Assembly (NCBI RefSeq): GCF_003259845.1
Contig: NZ_QLMJ01000012.1
Span: 233,031 to 297,030, forward strand
Reading direction: 5' to 3'
Origin: Actinoplanes lutulentus
GTDB taxonomy: Bacteria; Actinomycetota; Actinomycetes; Mycobacteriales; Micromonosporaceae
DNA length: 64,000 nucleotides
Shown here: positions 36,041-44,889 of the stretch, piece by piece
Layout of the letters: every line of letters starts with the position of its first letter
Numbering within the stretch: position 1 is the stretch's first letter
The notes under the pieces: model-generated
Databases searched by the model: none
What the model was told of the DNA's origin: nothing
Seen by the model: only the letters and a program-made list of their open reading frames with translations
Position numbers and translations under genes: made by a program

Positions 36041-36630
36041 CCCGGCTGCTGGAGGCGTACGACTTCACCGTCGTGGCAGCTGTCGACAACGGACCGGAGC
36101 TGCTCCCGGCGCTGGTGGCGCACCGGCCGGACGTGGCGGTGGTGGACGTGCGGCTGCCGCCCACCTTCACCGACGAGGGCCTGCAGGCGGCGATCGCGGC
36201 CCGCGCGGCGATACCCGGTCTGCCGGTCCTGGTCCTCTCCCAGCACGTCGAGCCGTTGTACGCCCGGGAGCTGCTCAGCGACCGCAAGGGCGGGATCGGC
36301 TATCTGCTCAAGGACCGGGTGTCGCACGTGGCCCAGTTCGTCGACGCGGTACGCCGGGTCGCCGCCGGAGGCACCGCGCTGGACCCCGAGGTGGTCTCGC
36401 AGCTGCTGGCCCGCCACGAGCCGCCGCTTGCCGCGCTGACCACGCGGGAGCGGGAGGTGCTCGGTCAGATGGCCGAGGGCCGGTCCAACGGCGCGATCGC
36501 CGGCAAGCTGTTCATCGGGGAGAAAGCGGTCAGCAAGCACATCAGCAGCATCTTCACGAAGCTGGGCCTGCCGCCCTCGGACGACGACCACCGCCGGGTC
36601 CTGGCGGTGCTCGCGTACCTGAACGTCTGA
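35992..36630 (+). CDS. LuxR/NarL-family response regulator
   Basis: A 212-aa regulator. Receiver domain at residues 1-120, with acid pair ED at 7-8, phospho-acceptor Asp52 in VAVVDVRLP, and Lys in YLLKDRV. The C-terminal helix-turn-helix starts at LTTREREVLGQMAEGRSNGAIAGKL and continues EKAVSKHISSIFTKLGL. The GTG start lies inside the kinase gene (49-bp overlap), so translation is coupled. The likely target is the divergent desaturase promoter, by analogy only. Confidence 0.9.
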   Translation: MRVVIGEDLALLRDGLTRLLEAYDFTVVAAVDNGPELLPALVAHRPDVAVVDVRLPPTFTDEGLQAAIAARAAIPGLPVLVLSQHVEPLYARELLSDRKGGIGYLLKDRVSHVAQFVDAVRRVAAGGTALDPEVVSQLLARHEPPLAALTTREREVLGQMAEGRSNGAIAGKLFIGEKAVSKHISSIFTKLGLPPSDDDHRRVLAVLAYLNV

Positions 36631-36641
36631 GGCTTTCGCGG

Positions 36642-36647
36642 TAGGTT
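36642..36647 (+). promoter_or_regulatory. Putative -10 element for leaderless BNR-repeat gene
   Basis: TAGGTT ends 6 nt before the ATG at 36654; no Shine-Dalgarno is present. Confidence 0.5.
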
Positions 36648-36653
36648 GCGGTC

Positions 36654-37754
36654 ATGCCAATGCAACGAAAGTTGTCGATACCAGCTCTGGCTCTCGTCAT
36701 GATCGCGGGCACCGGATTCACCCCGGGCCCCGGTCTGAGGTGGCAGCTCACCGACACCGGGTCGACCGCCCGGTTCCGCGGGCTCGCGCCGGTCAGCGCC
36801 AAGGTCGCCTGGGCCGCCGGCTCGGCCGGAACCGTGTTGCGCACGGTTGACGGTGGGCGTACCTGGTCCTCGGTCGGCCCGCCGGAGGCGGCGGCCCTGC
36901 AGTTCCGGGACATCGCGGCCTTCGACGCCCGCAGCGCGGTCGCCCTGACGATCGGCTCCGGCACCGACTCCCGGGTGTACGCGACCTCGGACGGCGGCCG
37001 CACCTGGACCGAGTCGTTCCGCAACGACGACCCGGTCGCCTTCTACGACTGCCTCGACTTCTCCGACCGCCGGCACGGCCTGGCCCTCTCCGACCCGGTG
37101 GACGGCAAGTTCCGGATCCTCGCCACCCGCGACGGTGGCCGTACCTGGCAGGTCCGGCCCACCGACGGCATGCCGGCGGCGCTGCCCGGCGAGTTCGCCT
37201 TCGCGGCGAGCGGCACGTGCCTGGTCACCCGGGGGAACAACGCCTGGTTCGCGACCGGCGGCGCGGCACCCTCCCGGGTGTTCGCTTCCCGCGACGGCGG
37301 CCGCACCTGGTCGGCCTCCAACTCCCCGATCCCGGGCGGCCCGAGCGCGGGCATCTACGGCCTGGCCTTCCGCGCCGCCGGACAGGGTGGTGCCGGGCAG
37401 GGTGGTGCCGGGCAGGGTGGCGCCGGGCAGAGCGGCGGCTGGCAGGGTCTTGCGGTCGGCGGTGACTACGTGACCCCGGCTGCCGCCCCGGACGGCGCGG
37501 CGGTGTCCCGCAACGGCGGCCGGACCTGGACGGTGTCCCGCGAGGTCCCGGGCGAATACCGCTCCGGCGTGGCATGGACCGGCCGGGCGAAGACCGCGCT
37601 GGCCGTAGGCCCGACCGGCAGCGACGTCTCCTACGACGGCGGGGTGTCCTGGCGCCACTTCGACACCGGCAGCTTCGACGCGGTCGCCTGCACCGCCGAC
37701 GGCGCCTGCTGGGCCTCCGGCGAACAGGGCCGGATAGCCCACCTGAAGCACTGA
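36654..37754 (+). CDS. Secreted BNR/Asp-box beta-propeller protein (Ycf48-like)
   Basis: A 366-aa exported protein with a signal peptide (about residues 1-25, LSIPALALVMIAGTGFTPG) and a beta-propeller built from Asp-box repeats: TVDGGRTWSS, TSDGGRTWTE, TRDGGRTWQV, SRDGGRTWSA, SRNGGRTWTV, SYDGGVSWRH. Such proteins are called oxidoreductase-like or Ycf48-like, but no enzymatic role is visible. Around residues 243-262 a run of GQGGA repeats interrupts one blade. It follows a leaderless promoter and ends at a strong hairpin. Confidence 0.8.
   Translation: MPMQRKLSIPALALVMIAGTGFTPGPGLRWQLTDTGSTARFRGLAPVSAKVAWAAGSAGTVLRTVDGGRTWSSVGPPEAAALQFRDIAAFDARSAVALTIGSGTDSRVYATSDGGRTWTESFRNDDPVAFYDCLDFSDRRHGLALSDPVDGKFRILATRDGGRTWQVRPTDGMPAALPGEFAFAASGTCLVTRGNNAWFATGGAAPSRVFASRDGGRTWSASNSPIPGGPSAGIYGLAFRAAGQGGAGQGGAGQGGAGQSGGWQGLAVGGDYVTPAAAPDGAAVSRNGGRTWTVSREVPGEYRSGVAWTGRAKTALAVGPTGSDVSYDGGVSWRHFDTGSFDAVACTADGACWASGEQGRIAHLKH
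37380..37439 (+). repeat. In-frame 15-bp tandem repeat (GQGGA)
   Basis: Four near-identical 15-bp units encoding GQGGA, the last being GQSGG, inside the beta-propeller gene. Slippage here would add or remove five residues without a frameshift. Confidence 0.85.
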
Positions 37755-37766
37755 CCCTCCCCACAA

Positions 37767-37819
37767 GGCTTAACGCCACGGCCCCCGGCTGCACACCACG
37801 GCGACCGTGGCGTTAAGCC
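37767..37819 (+). terminator. 15-bp perfect hairpin after the BNR-repeat gene
   Basis: GGCTTAACGCCACGG and CCGTGGCGTTAAGCC form a perfect 15-bp stem with a 23-nt loop, 13 bp past the stop codon. Further bases outside the stem (CCACA and TGTGG) could also pair. There is no T-tract. Confidence 0.7.
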
Positions 37820-37892
37820 GGCGGTGTGGGGCAGCGCACTGAAACGTTGGGACGCAGCCTGCTCGAAACACCGGCGTACCAGAATATGGGAC

Positions 37893-38462
37893 ATGGAGTC
37901 CCCGCCTCAGCTCGCTGTGACCGTCGCGATCACCCGCCGCGTTGACCCGGCCCGTGCCGCTGAGATGGCGGCGTGGGTTCGGGCCGGCGCGTCGCTGGCT
38001 GAGGCCTTCCCCGGGTTTCTCGGGACCGGGTGGGTACGCCCGGAGGTCGGCTCCTCCGAGTGGCACATGCTGTATCGGTTCGCCGACGCGGAGGCGCTGC
38101 GTGACTGGGAGGAGTCCGAGCAGCGCAAATGGTGGCTGTCGTCGGCCGAGGGGTTCGTCGAGCACACCCGGGTCGAGCGCCGGACCGGCATCGAGGGCTG
38201 GTTCGACCCGCCGGTCGAGCGCGAGGTCGACCAGCCGAGCAGCCCGGCACCGGCCGCGCCGCCGCGGTGGAAGCAGGCGGTCACCATCTGGCTCGGGTTC
38301 TTCCCGGTCAGCCTGCTCTCGGCGATCCTGCTGATGCCGCACCTGGACAGCCTCAACGTGGTGCTCAAGACCCTGATCGGCACCCTCGTCCTGACGCCGA
38401 TCATGACCTACCTGGTGCTGCCGCGAGTTACCAAGATCCTCCAGCCCTGGCTGCGGCGCTAG
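37893..38462 (+). CDS. ABM-domain membrane protein
   Basis: A 189-aa protein. Residues about 5-105 form an antibiotic-biosynthesis-monooxygenase-like dimeric ferredoxin fold (LAVTVAITRRVDPARAAEMAAW, PGFLGTGWVRPE, WHMLYRFADAEALRDWEES). Two membrane helices follow (WLGFFPVSLLSAILLM and TLIGTLVLTPIMTYLVL). This arrangement is common in uncharacterised bacterial proteins. GAATAT lies 5 nt before the ATG, so it may be leaderless. Its TAG stop overlaps the stop of the convergent gene within CTAG. Confidence 0.75.
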   Translation: MESPPQLAVTVAITRRVDPARAAEMAAWVRAGASLAEAFPGFLGTGWVRPEVGSSEWHMLYRFADAEALRDWEESEQRKWWLSSAEGFVEHTRVERRTGIEGWFDPPVEREVDQPSSPAPAAPPRWKQAVTIWLGFFPVSLLSAILLMPHLDSLNVVLKTLIGTLVLTPIMTYLVLPRVTKILQPWLRR

Positions 38463-40204
38463 CCGAGCAGCTCTCTCAATCTGATCGTGTCGGCGACCGT
38501 CCAGCCCGGCGGCGGGGCGATCGCGGCCCAGCCGTCGATGGCCTGGGACTTGTAGACGTGGCCGTGCCCGGTCGGCACCTTGTTCGCGAAGATCAGGTCG
38601 CACGAGGTCTGCCAGAACGTGATGCCCGGGTACCAGTGCATGTCCGGTGTGACGTCCGGCCCGCGCTCACCGGTCAGCCATTTCGGCTTCTTCCAGAGCA
38701 GGTCCCAGCTCCAGTACACGACCGGGTCGGTCGCGTTCTGCAGGTAGACCACCTTGGGCCTCTCGCCGGTCAGGGCACGCAGGTTCGCGCCGCTCTCGGC
38801 GAAGACGATCGGCAGTTCCGGGTACCGCGGCTCCCAGACCGGGCTGCCCTCGGCGCGGTTCTCGGTGAGCGCCCGGTGCAGCGGGTTGGCGAACGTCGGC
38901 CCGAGCAGCAGCATGCCGTCGGAACCGGCGACCATCTGCTCCGGTGAGCCGGACACCTTCTCCAAGCCGTACGTCCCCAGGCTCTCGCCGAAGAGCAGCA
39001 GCTTGGGCCGGCTCACCTCGGGCATCGCGGACCAGCGCTCCCGGACCGCGCCGACCAGGGCAGCAGCGCTGCTCGCCACCTCGGACCGGTCGCTCCAGAA
39101 CGAGATCCAGCTGGGCAGGTACGAGTACTGCATGGAGACCAGCGCGGTGTCGCCGCCGTACATGTACTCCAGCGATCGGGTGACCCGGTTGTCCACCCAG
39201 CCGGTCCCGGTCGGCGTGACGATCGCGATGACGGACCGGTCGAACGCGCCGGTGCGGTCCATCTCGCGGACCACCAGGGCGGCACGCTCGTCGACGGTGT
39301 CGGCCGAGGTGAGCCCGGCGTAAACCCGGATCGGCTCCTGCGCGGGCCGGCCGGCGAACGTGGTGAGCTCCTGCGTCGTCGGCGCGGCGGCCACGAACGC
39401 CCGGCCCTGCCGCCCCAGCGAGTCCCAGCTCATCAGCGACCTCGGCCCACCGGACCGCAGCACCGACGTGGGCATCGTGACGCCGTTGCCGGTGCCGCTG
39501 TTGACCACGGCCGCCGAGCGGTCCGCCATCGAGAACAGTTGCCCCATGACCAGCCCGTCCAGCGCGCTGTAACTGAGCAGCGTCACCACGATGGCGCCCG
39601 CGCAGTAGGCCGCCCGATGCGGGACGACCTGGCGGAAGACCAGGGCACAGCCGTGGGTGGCGAGCCGCAGACTCCGCGCGACCAGCAGGATCACCCCGAA
39701 GGCGAGCAGTCCGATCCCGAGCGTGCGGATCACGTCGTACTCCTGCGCCTGCGGCAGGCCGAGCCTGCCGCGCAGCTCGCGCTGCCATCGGACGCCGAGC
39801 CAGAGAAAGATCAGGAACAGCAGCGGTACGAGGGCGAACAGCACCCGCCAGGCGATCCGCACCGTCCGCGCGCTGAACCGGTGGCGAACCCGGACCAGCG
39901 CGCCGATCGCGGTGCCCAGCGCGTAACCCGTCGCGGCCGTGACACCGCCCACCACACCCTGCAGGAACCAGGCGCGCGGCAGCAGCGACGGCGTGAAGGA
40001 CAGGCAGAGGAAGACAGCGGCGAACGCCGCACCGGTCAGGGTGAGTCCCGCTCGGATGATCCGGCGCCGGCCAGGCGGTCCGGTTCCGGCTTCGGGATTC
40101 ATGGGTACGGGCGGACGGCCCTCGTGAGAGACCCGAGGCGCCGGGATCCGGGCACGGAGTGGTGAGAGCCACCCGGGAGGCGACGCGACCACCTGTCTGC
40201 GCAT
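38459..40204 (-). CDS. Membrane-anchored alpha/beta-hydrolase family protein
   Basis: A 581-aa protein. After a ~45-residue polar start, about six membrane segments occupy residues 50-240. The extracytoplasmic C-terminal half has an alpha/beta-hydrolase nucleophile elbow, FGESLGTYG, a later acidic residue in LQNATDPVVYW, and a C-terminal GHGHVY that can supply the catalytic His. It matches the Abhydrolase_9 pair of domains. The ATG at 40204 has GGAG 7 nt upstream. Substrate is unknown; an envelope lipid esterase is possible. Confidence 0.82.
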   Translation of the reverse strand: MRRQVVASPPGWLSPLRARIPAPRVSHEGRPPVPMNPEAGTGPPGRRRIIRAGLTLTGAAFAAVFLCLSFTPSLLPRAWFLQGVVGGVTAATGYALGTAIGALVRVRHRFSARTVRIAWRVLFALVPLLFLIFLWLGVRWQRELRGRLGLPQAQEYDVIRTLGIGLLAFGVILLVARSLRLATHGCALVFRQVVPHRAAYCAGAIVVTLLSYSALDGLVMGQLFSMADRSAAVVNSGTGNGVTMPTSVLRSGGPRSLMSWDSLGRQGRAFVAAAPTTQELTTFAGRPAQEPIRVYAGLTSADTVDERAALVVREMDRTGAFDRSVIAIVTPTGTGWVDNRVTRSLEYMYGGDTALVSMQYSYLPSWISFWSDRSEVASSAAALVGAVRERWSAMPEVSRPKLLLFGESLGTYGLEKVSGSPEQMVAGSDGMLLLGPTFANPLHRALTENRAEGSPVWEPRYPELPIVFAESGANLRALTGERPKVVYLQNATDPVVYWSWDLLWKKPKWLTGERGPDVTPDMHWYPGITFWQTSCDLIFANKVPTGHGHVYKSQAIDGWAAIAPPPGWTVADTIRLRELLG

Positions 40205-40370
40205 GCGGTGCTCCGTTCATCGACGACGCACTGTTGCCCCCTCATCATCGTGGGTCGATGGTGGGAAGCGCCGCCCCCTTTTCCCCTGTTCTTTCCCTGG
40301 CGAAGCCCCTAGGGAGGATTCTTCAGTCCGGCGCGGCGCGGCCGATGAAAGGCGGTGAGGAGGAACGGGA

Positions 40371-42164
40371 ATGCGGCTGCGCAACTGGATAGCTGTGGTG
40401 GTCAGCGTGCTTCTGCTGGCTGCCGCTGGGGTGGTCGGTTTTGTGGTGAACCGTTCGGCGCTGCGTGCGGCGGACACGGTGCACCGGGCCGACAGCAGTG
40501 CCCTCGGCACCAACAACGGCACCCTCACCGGCCAGCTGCAGGTGAATTCGGCCGCCGAGTTGTCCCAGATCCTGGTCGAGCATGCCCTGCACCTGGGCAA
40601 GGACAGCGCCGCGGACCGCGGGATCCTCGCCGCAGCGGCGGCGAAGAGCACCACGTTCCAGTACGGCCTGCTGACCGCCGACATGAACGGTGACCTGCTC
40701 ACCAGCAGCCGCGCGTCGGGCCTTCCGGCCGCCGCCGACGCCGGCTGGGCGCCGATGAAGGCGCAGCTGGCCGAGGGGCAGGCCGGTTTCTCCGACATCA
40801 TGATCGTGGACGGGATGGCCCTCGCGGCGGTGGCCGTGCCGATCCCGGTGAACAACTCGGTGATCGGCTATCTGATCGGCCTCAACCAGGTCACCAAGAC
40901 CGCGCTGCAGAGTTACGCCGCGCGGCTCTCCGCCGAGACGCACACCACGCTCGTCGCGGACAGCTCAGGCGTGGTCGGCGCGTCCAGCGACCGGACCCTG
41001 ATCGGCACCAAGATCACCTCTGCGCTGCAGTCCGACCTCGATGTCGAGGGCGTGCAGTTCGTCGAGTACAAGTCGGGCAAGACTCCGATGATCGCGATCG
41101 TCTACGGCGGCCTGCCCAGCGGCTGGACGTACATGCGGATCCAGACCAAGTCGTCGTTCGACGGCGTGGTGCACTCCCGCAGCCAGACCCTGAACCTGAC
41201 GCTGCTCGCCATGCTGCTGATCGGGGTGGCCGGCATCTCGGTGCTCGGTTACCGCACCCAGGTGACCCGCCGCCGCGCCGACGAGCGGTTCCAGGCGCTC
41301 TTCCAGCACGCCCCGGACCTGGTCTCGGTGCTGGACGGCCGGGGCCGGATCGTCTTCAGCAGCCCGAGCGCCCTCGCCGTCCTCGGGTACAAGACCGGCG
41401 CGCTCGCCGGGCACAGCGTCTTCGACCTGATCCACCCGGAGGACGAGCCGGAGATGCGGCAGCGGCTGAGCCGGCTGCTCGACGACCCGGACGGGGTGGT
41501 GCGGATGCAGTGCCGGGCCCGTTCGGCGGACGGCGAGTACCGCTGGTTCGAGTTCACCGCCTCCAACCAGATGCACAACCCGGCGCTCTCCGGCGTCGTG
41601 ATCAACGCCCGGGACATCTCGGAGAACCGCGCCTTCCAGGAGCGGCTCACCCACGAGGCGCAGCACGACCCGCTCACCGGCCTGCCGAACCGGCGGCGGA
41701 TGCAGGACGTGCTGGACTCGTCGCTGGCCTCCACCCCGGTCGCGGTGCTCTTCGTCGACCTGGACGGCTTCAAGCCGGTCAACGACGTGCACGGCCACGA
41801 GGTCGGCGACGAACTCCTGCGCCAGGTGTCCGACAGGCTCACCGCTTGCGTACGCGAAACCGACGTGCTCTCCCGGGTCGGCGGCGACGAGTTCGTGGTC
41901 CTGATGCCGGGTGTGCTGTCGGAGAAGGACGCGGCGACCATGAGCGGCCGGATCCGGTACGTCCTGGAGCTGCCGTTCCGGATCGGCGGCCAGGAGATCC
42001 TGATCGGCGCGAGCATCGGCGTGCACCTGGCGCCGGCGGCCGAGAACCCGGACGCCGCGCTGCGTGCCGCGGACCACGCGATGTACGCGATCAAGCACGC
42101 CGGTGGCAGCCGCAGGGCGGGCGTCTCCGGCGGCCGGATGGGCAGGCACCGCGCGTCGGACTGA
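40371..42164 (+). CDS. Cache-PAS-GGDEF diguanylate cyclase
   Basis: A 597-aa c-di-GMP synthase. Two membrane helices (about residues 6-26 and 278-298) bracket an extracytoplasmic Cache-like sensor. A PAS domain follows (about 305-420: RFQALFQHAPDLVSVLDGRG), then GGDEF (about 430-585) with an intact active site SRVGGDEFVVL. The allosteric RxxD site is not obvious five residues before it, since the sequence there is CVRETDVLSR. No EAL domain is attached. GAGGAGGAACGGGA gives a strong ribosome site. The acyl-CoA dehydrogenase gene lies 39 bp downstream. Confidence 0.92.
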   Translation: MRLRNWIAVVVSVLLLAAAGVVGFVVNRSALRAADTVHRADSSALGTNNGTLTGQLQVNSAAELSQILVEHALHLGKDSAADRGILAAAAAKSTTFQYGLLTADMNGDLLTSSRASGLPAAADAGWAPMKAQLAEGQAGFSDIMIVDGMALAAVAVPIPVNNSVIGYLIGLNQVTKTALQSYAARLSAETHTTLVADSSGVVGASSDRTLIGTKITSALQSDLDVEGVQFVEYKSGKTPMIAIVYGGLPSGWTYMRIQTKSSFDGVVHSRSQTLNLTLLAMLLIGVAGISVLGYRTQVTRRRADERFQALFQHAPDLVSVLDGRGRIVFSSPSALAVLGYKTGALAGHSVFDLIHPEDEPEMRQRLSRLLDDPDGVVRMQCRARSADGEYRWFEFTASNQMHNPALSGVVINARDISENRAFQERLTHEAQHDPLTGLPNRRRMQDVLDSSLASTPVAVLFVDLDGFKPVNDVHGHEVGDELLRQVSDRLTACVRETDVLSRVGGDEFVVLMPGVLSEKDAATMSGRIRYVLELPFRIGGQEILIGASIGVHLAPAAENPDAALRAADHAMYAIKHAGGSRRAGVSGGRMGRHRASD

Positions 42165-42170
42165 ACTTAG

Positions 42171-42185
42171 TGCACACTGTGTGCA
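42171..42185. promoter_or_regulatory. 15-bp palindrome upstream of the acyl-CoA dehydrogenase
   Basis: TGCACACTGTGTGCA is a perfect 7-1-7 palindrome, 18 bp before the GTG start. It has the size of a TetR- or GntR-type operator. No regulator gene is adjacent. Confidence 0.45.
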
Positions 42186-42203
42186 AGGAGTTTTCGACGA
42201 ACG

Positions 42204-43928
42204 GTGGTGGCTGCGGTGTCCAAGGTGCTCTCCCGGCGTGATCTCGCGTTCCTGCTCTACGAATGGCTCGACGTGGAGAAACTGACCGCGCGCGAGCGGT
42301 ACGCCGACCATTCGCGGGAGACGTTCGACGCGTTCCTGGACGTCTCCCAGAAGATCGCCGAGCGCGATTTCGCCCCGCACAACCGGAAGAACGACCTCCA
42401 GGAGCCGACGTTCGACGGCGAAAAAGTGGAAATCATCCCGGAGGTCGCCAAGGCGCTGAAGGTCTTCGCCGAGTCCGGCCTGATCGCCGGCACGGTCGAC
42501 GCCGCGCACGGCGGACTGCAGCTGCCGCTGGTCGTGCAGCGGGCCTGTTTCCTGTGGTTCCAGGCGGCAAACACCGGCACGTCGGCGTACGCGATGCTGA
42601 CCTCGGCCAACGCGCACCTGCTGCTGGCGCACGGCACCGACGAGCAGATCGCGACGTTCGTGGAGCCGATGCTCGAAGGCCGGTTCACCGGCACGATGTG
42701 TCTCTCCGAGCCGCAGGCCGGGTCGTCGCTGAGCGACGTCACGACGAAAGCCGTCAAGTCGCCGGACGGCGACTACAAGGTCACCGGCAGCAAGATGTGG
42801 ATCTCGGGTGGTGACCACGAGCTCAGCGAGAACATCATCCACCTGGTCCTGGCCCGGGTGGCCGGCGCGCCGGCCGGGGTGAAGGGCCTGTCGCTGTTCA
42901 TCGTGCCGAAGAAGAGCCTGGAGACCGGCGAACGCAACGGCGTGACCCTGGCCGGGCTCAACCACAAGATGGGTTACCGGGGCACCACCAACGCGGTGCT
43001 CGCCTTCGACGACGCGACCGGCTTCCTGGTGGGGGAGGAGGGCCGCGGCCTGCAGTACATGTTCCACATGATGAACGAGGCGCGGATCGGCGTCGGCGCC
43101 GGCGCGGTCGCCCTCGGCTACACGGGTTACCTGCACGCCCTCGATTACGCCAAGGAGCGGCAGCAGGGCCGCCCGGTCGCCGGCAAGGACCCGTCAGCAC
43201 CGCCGGTCGCGATCATCGAGCACCCGGACGTGCGGCGGATGCTGCTCGCCTCGAAGTCGTACGTCGAGGGCGGCCTGGCCCTGATCCTGTACGCCGCGAA
43301 GCTGGTCGACGAGCCGTCGGAGGAGAACGGCCTGCTCCTGGACGTGCTCACCCCGATCGTCAAGGCCTGGCCGTCACAGTGGTGCCGCCTGGCCGACGAC
43401 CACGCCATCCAGATCCACGGCGGGTACGGGTACACCCGGGAGTACCCGGTCGAGCAGTTCTACCGCGACAACCGGCTCAACTCGATCCACGAGGGCACCG
43501 ACGGCATCCAGGCGCTCGACCTGCTCGGCCGGAAAGTCACCATGAAGGGCGGCGCCGGGCTGAAGCTCCTGCTGGATCGGATTCAGGGCACTGCTTCGCG
43601 CGTACCCCATGATCTGGGGAAGCCGGTGGCGGAGGCAGTGGAGAGGCTGGCACGGACCACAGCGAAGCTGTGGGCCTCCGGTGATCCGGCGGCGGCTCTG
43701 GCGAACGCCACGGCCTATCTCGACGCCGCCGGGCATCTGGTGATCGCCTGGATCTGGCTGGAGCAGTGGCTCGCGGCCGAGGGCAAGGAGGGCGACTTCT
43801 ACGAGGGGAAGCGACTCGCGGCCAGGTATTTCATCACGCACGAGCTGCCGAGGATCGGCCCGATGCTGGATCTGCTCGATTCAGGTGACACCCTGCTTCT
43901 CGACCTTGACGAGGCCTGGCTGGGATAG
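42204..43928 (+). CDS. Acyl-CoA dehydrogenase
   Basis: A 574-aa FAD-dependent dehydrogenase of the long (AidB/FadE-like) type. Flavin and substrate segments: TMCLSEPQAGSSLSDVTTKA (about 155-175), KMWISGGDHEL, LNHKMGYRGTTNAVLAFDD, EARIGVGAGAVALGYTGY. The catalytic-base region is QFYRDNRLNSIHEGTDGIQALDL, with the helical acyl-CoA-dehydrogenase C domain after it. Length is typical of this subfamily. GTG at 42204 is used; AAGGAG lies 13 nt upstream, a longer gap than usual, so a start a few codons later is possible. Its stop overlaps the -10 box of the next gene. Confidence 0.9.
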   Translation: MVAAVSKVLSRRDLAFLLYEWLDVEKLTARERYADHSRETFDAFLDVSQKIAERDFAPHNRKNDLQEPTFDGEKVEIIPEVAKALKVFAESGLIAGTVDAAHGGLQLPLVVQRACFLWFQAANTGTSAYAMLTSANAHLLLAHGTDEQIATFVEPMLEGRFTGTMCLSEPQAGSSLSDVTTKAVKSPDGDYKVTGSKMWISGGDHELSENIIHLVLARVAGAPAGVKGLSLFIVPKKSLETGERNGVTLAGLNHKMGYRGTTNAVLAFDDATGFLVGEEGRGLQYMFHMMNEARIGVGAGAVALGYTGYLHALDYAKERQQGRPVAGKDPSAPPVAIIEHPDVRRMLLASKSYVEGGLALILYAAKLVDEPSEENGLLLDVLTPIVKAWPSQWCRLADDHAIQIHGGYGYTREYPVEQFYRDNRLNSIHEGTDGIQALDLLGRKVTMKGGAGLKLLLDRIQGTASRVPHDLGKPVAEAVERLARTTAKLWASGDPAAALANATAYLDAAGHLVIAWIWLEQWLAAEGKEGDFYEGKRLAARYFITHELPRIGPMLDLLDSGDTLLLDLDEAWLG

Positions 43929-43931
43929 GTT
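43926..43931 (+). promoter_or_regulatory. Putative -10 element for leaderless LigD-polymerase gene
   Basis: TAGGTT begins with the stop codon of the acyl-CoA dehydrogenase gene and ends 6 nt before the ATG at 43938. No Shine-Dalgarno is present. Confidence 0.5.
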
Positions 43932-43937
43932 CGACGG

Positions 43938-44879
43938 ATGGCCGGTAAAGCCACCGTCATCGAAGTCGGCGACTATGACGTCCGGGTCTCCAACCCGGAC
44001 CGGATCTACTTCCCGGAGCTCGGCGCCACGAAGCTCGACCTGGTCGAGTACTACCTGGCGGTGAGCGACGGGATCGTCCGGGCGCTCCGGGAACGGCCGT
44101 GCATGCTGCACCGTTTCCCGGACGGCCTGGCTGGCGAGAAAGTGCACCAGAAACGGGTGCCGAACGGCGCTCCGCCCTGGCTGGAGACGGTCCGGGTGAA
44201 GTTCCCGCGCTACAACCGGCACGCCGACGAGCTCTGCGTGACCAAGCCGGCCGACGTGATCTGGGCCGTCCAGATGTCCACCGTGGAGTTCCATCCGTGG
44301 AACTCCCGGCGCGCCGACACCGAGAAACCCGACGAGTGGCGGATCGACCTGGACCCGATGCCGGACTGCCCGTTCGGTACGGTCCGCAAGGTGGCCGGGG
44401 TGGTCCACGAGGTCCTCGACGAGCTGGGCATGGTCGGTTACCCGAAGACGTCCGGCGGCAAGGGCCTGCACGTCTACGTCCGGATCGAGCCGCGCTGGGG
44501 GTTCTCCGAGGTGCGGCGGGCGGCGCTGGCCTTCGCCCACGCGGTGGAGAAACGGGCGCCGGACGACGTGACCACCACCTGGTGGCGCAAGGACCGGGAC
44601 CCGAAAGCGCTGTTCATCGACTACAACCAGAACGCGCGGGACCACACCATCGCCAGCGCGTACTCGGTGCGGGGTGTGCCGTCGGCGACCGTCTCCACGC
44701 CGGTGCGCTGGGACGAGATCCCGGACGTCGAGCCGGGTGACCTGACGATCCGCACGGTGCCGGCCCGCTTCGCCGAGCTGGGCGATCTGCACGCGGCCAT
44801 CGACGACCGCGCGTTCTCTCTGGAGACTCTGCTGGACTGGGCCGATCAGGAAGGTTTATCGACCGACGACGATGGGTAG
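43938..44879 (+). CDS. Stand-alone LigD polymerase domain (AEP-family)
   Basis: A 313-aa primase-polymerase of the archaeo-eukaryotic primase superfamily, like the PolDom of mycobacterial LigD. It can fill gaps and add ribonucleotides during non-homologous end joining. The catalytic acids lie in WRIDLDPMPDC (D-x-D), the ligand loop in TSGGKGLHVYV, and the third region in FIDYNQNARDHTIASAYSVRG. No ligase or phosphoesterase domain is attached, and no Ku gene is in the window. It seems to have its own leaderless promoter. The OFA transporter gene follows, with a candidate start overlapping its stop. Confidence 0.9.
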   Translation: MAGKATVIEVGDYDVRVSNPDRIYFPELGATKLDLVEYYLAVSDGIVRALRERPCMLHRFPDGLAGEKVHQKRVPNGAPPWLETVRVKFPRYNRHADELCVTKPADVIWAVQMSTVEFHPWNSRRADTEKPDEWRIDLDPMPDCPFGTVRKVAGVVHEVLDELGMVGYPKTSGGKGLHVYVRIEPRWGFSEVRRAALAFAHAVEKRAPDDVTTTWWRKDRDPKALFIDYNQNARDHTIASAYSVRGVPSATVSTPVRWDEIPDVEPGDLTIRTVPARFAELGDLHAAIDDRAFSLETLLDWADQEGLSTDDDG

Positions 44880-44889
44880 GGCCGCCGCC

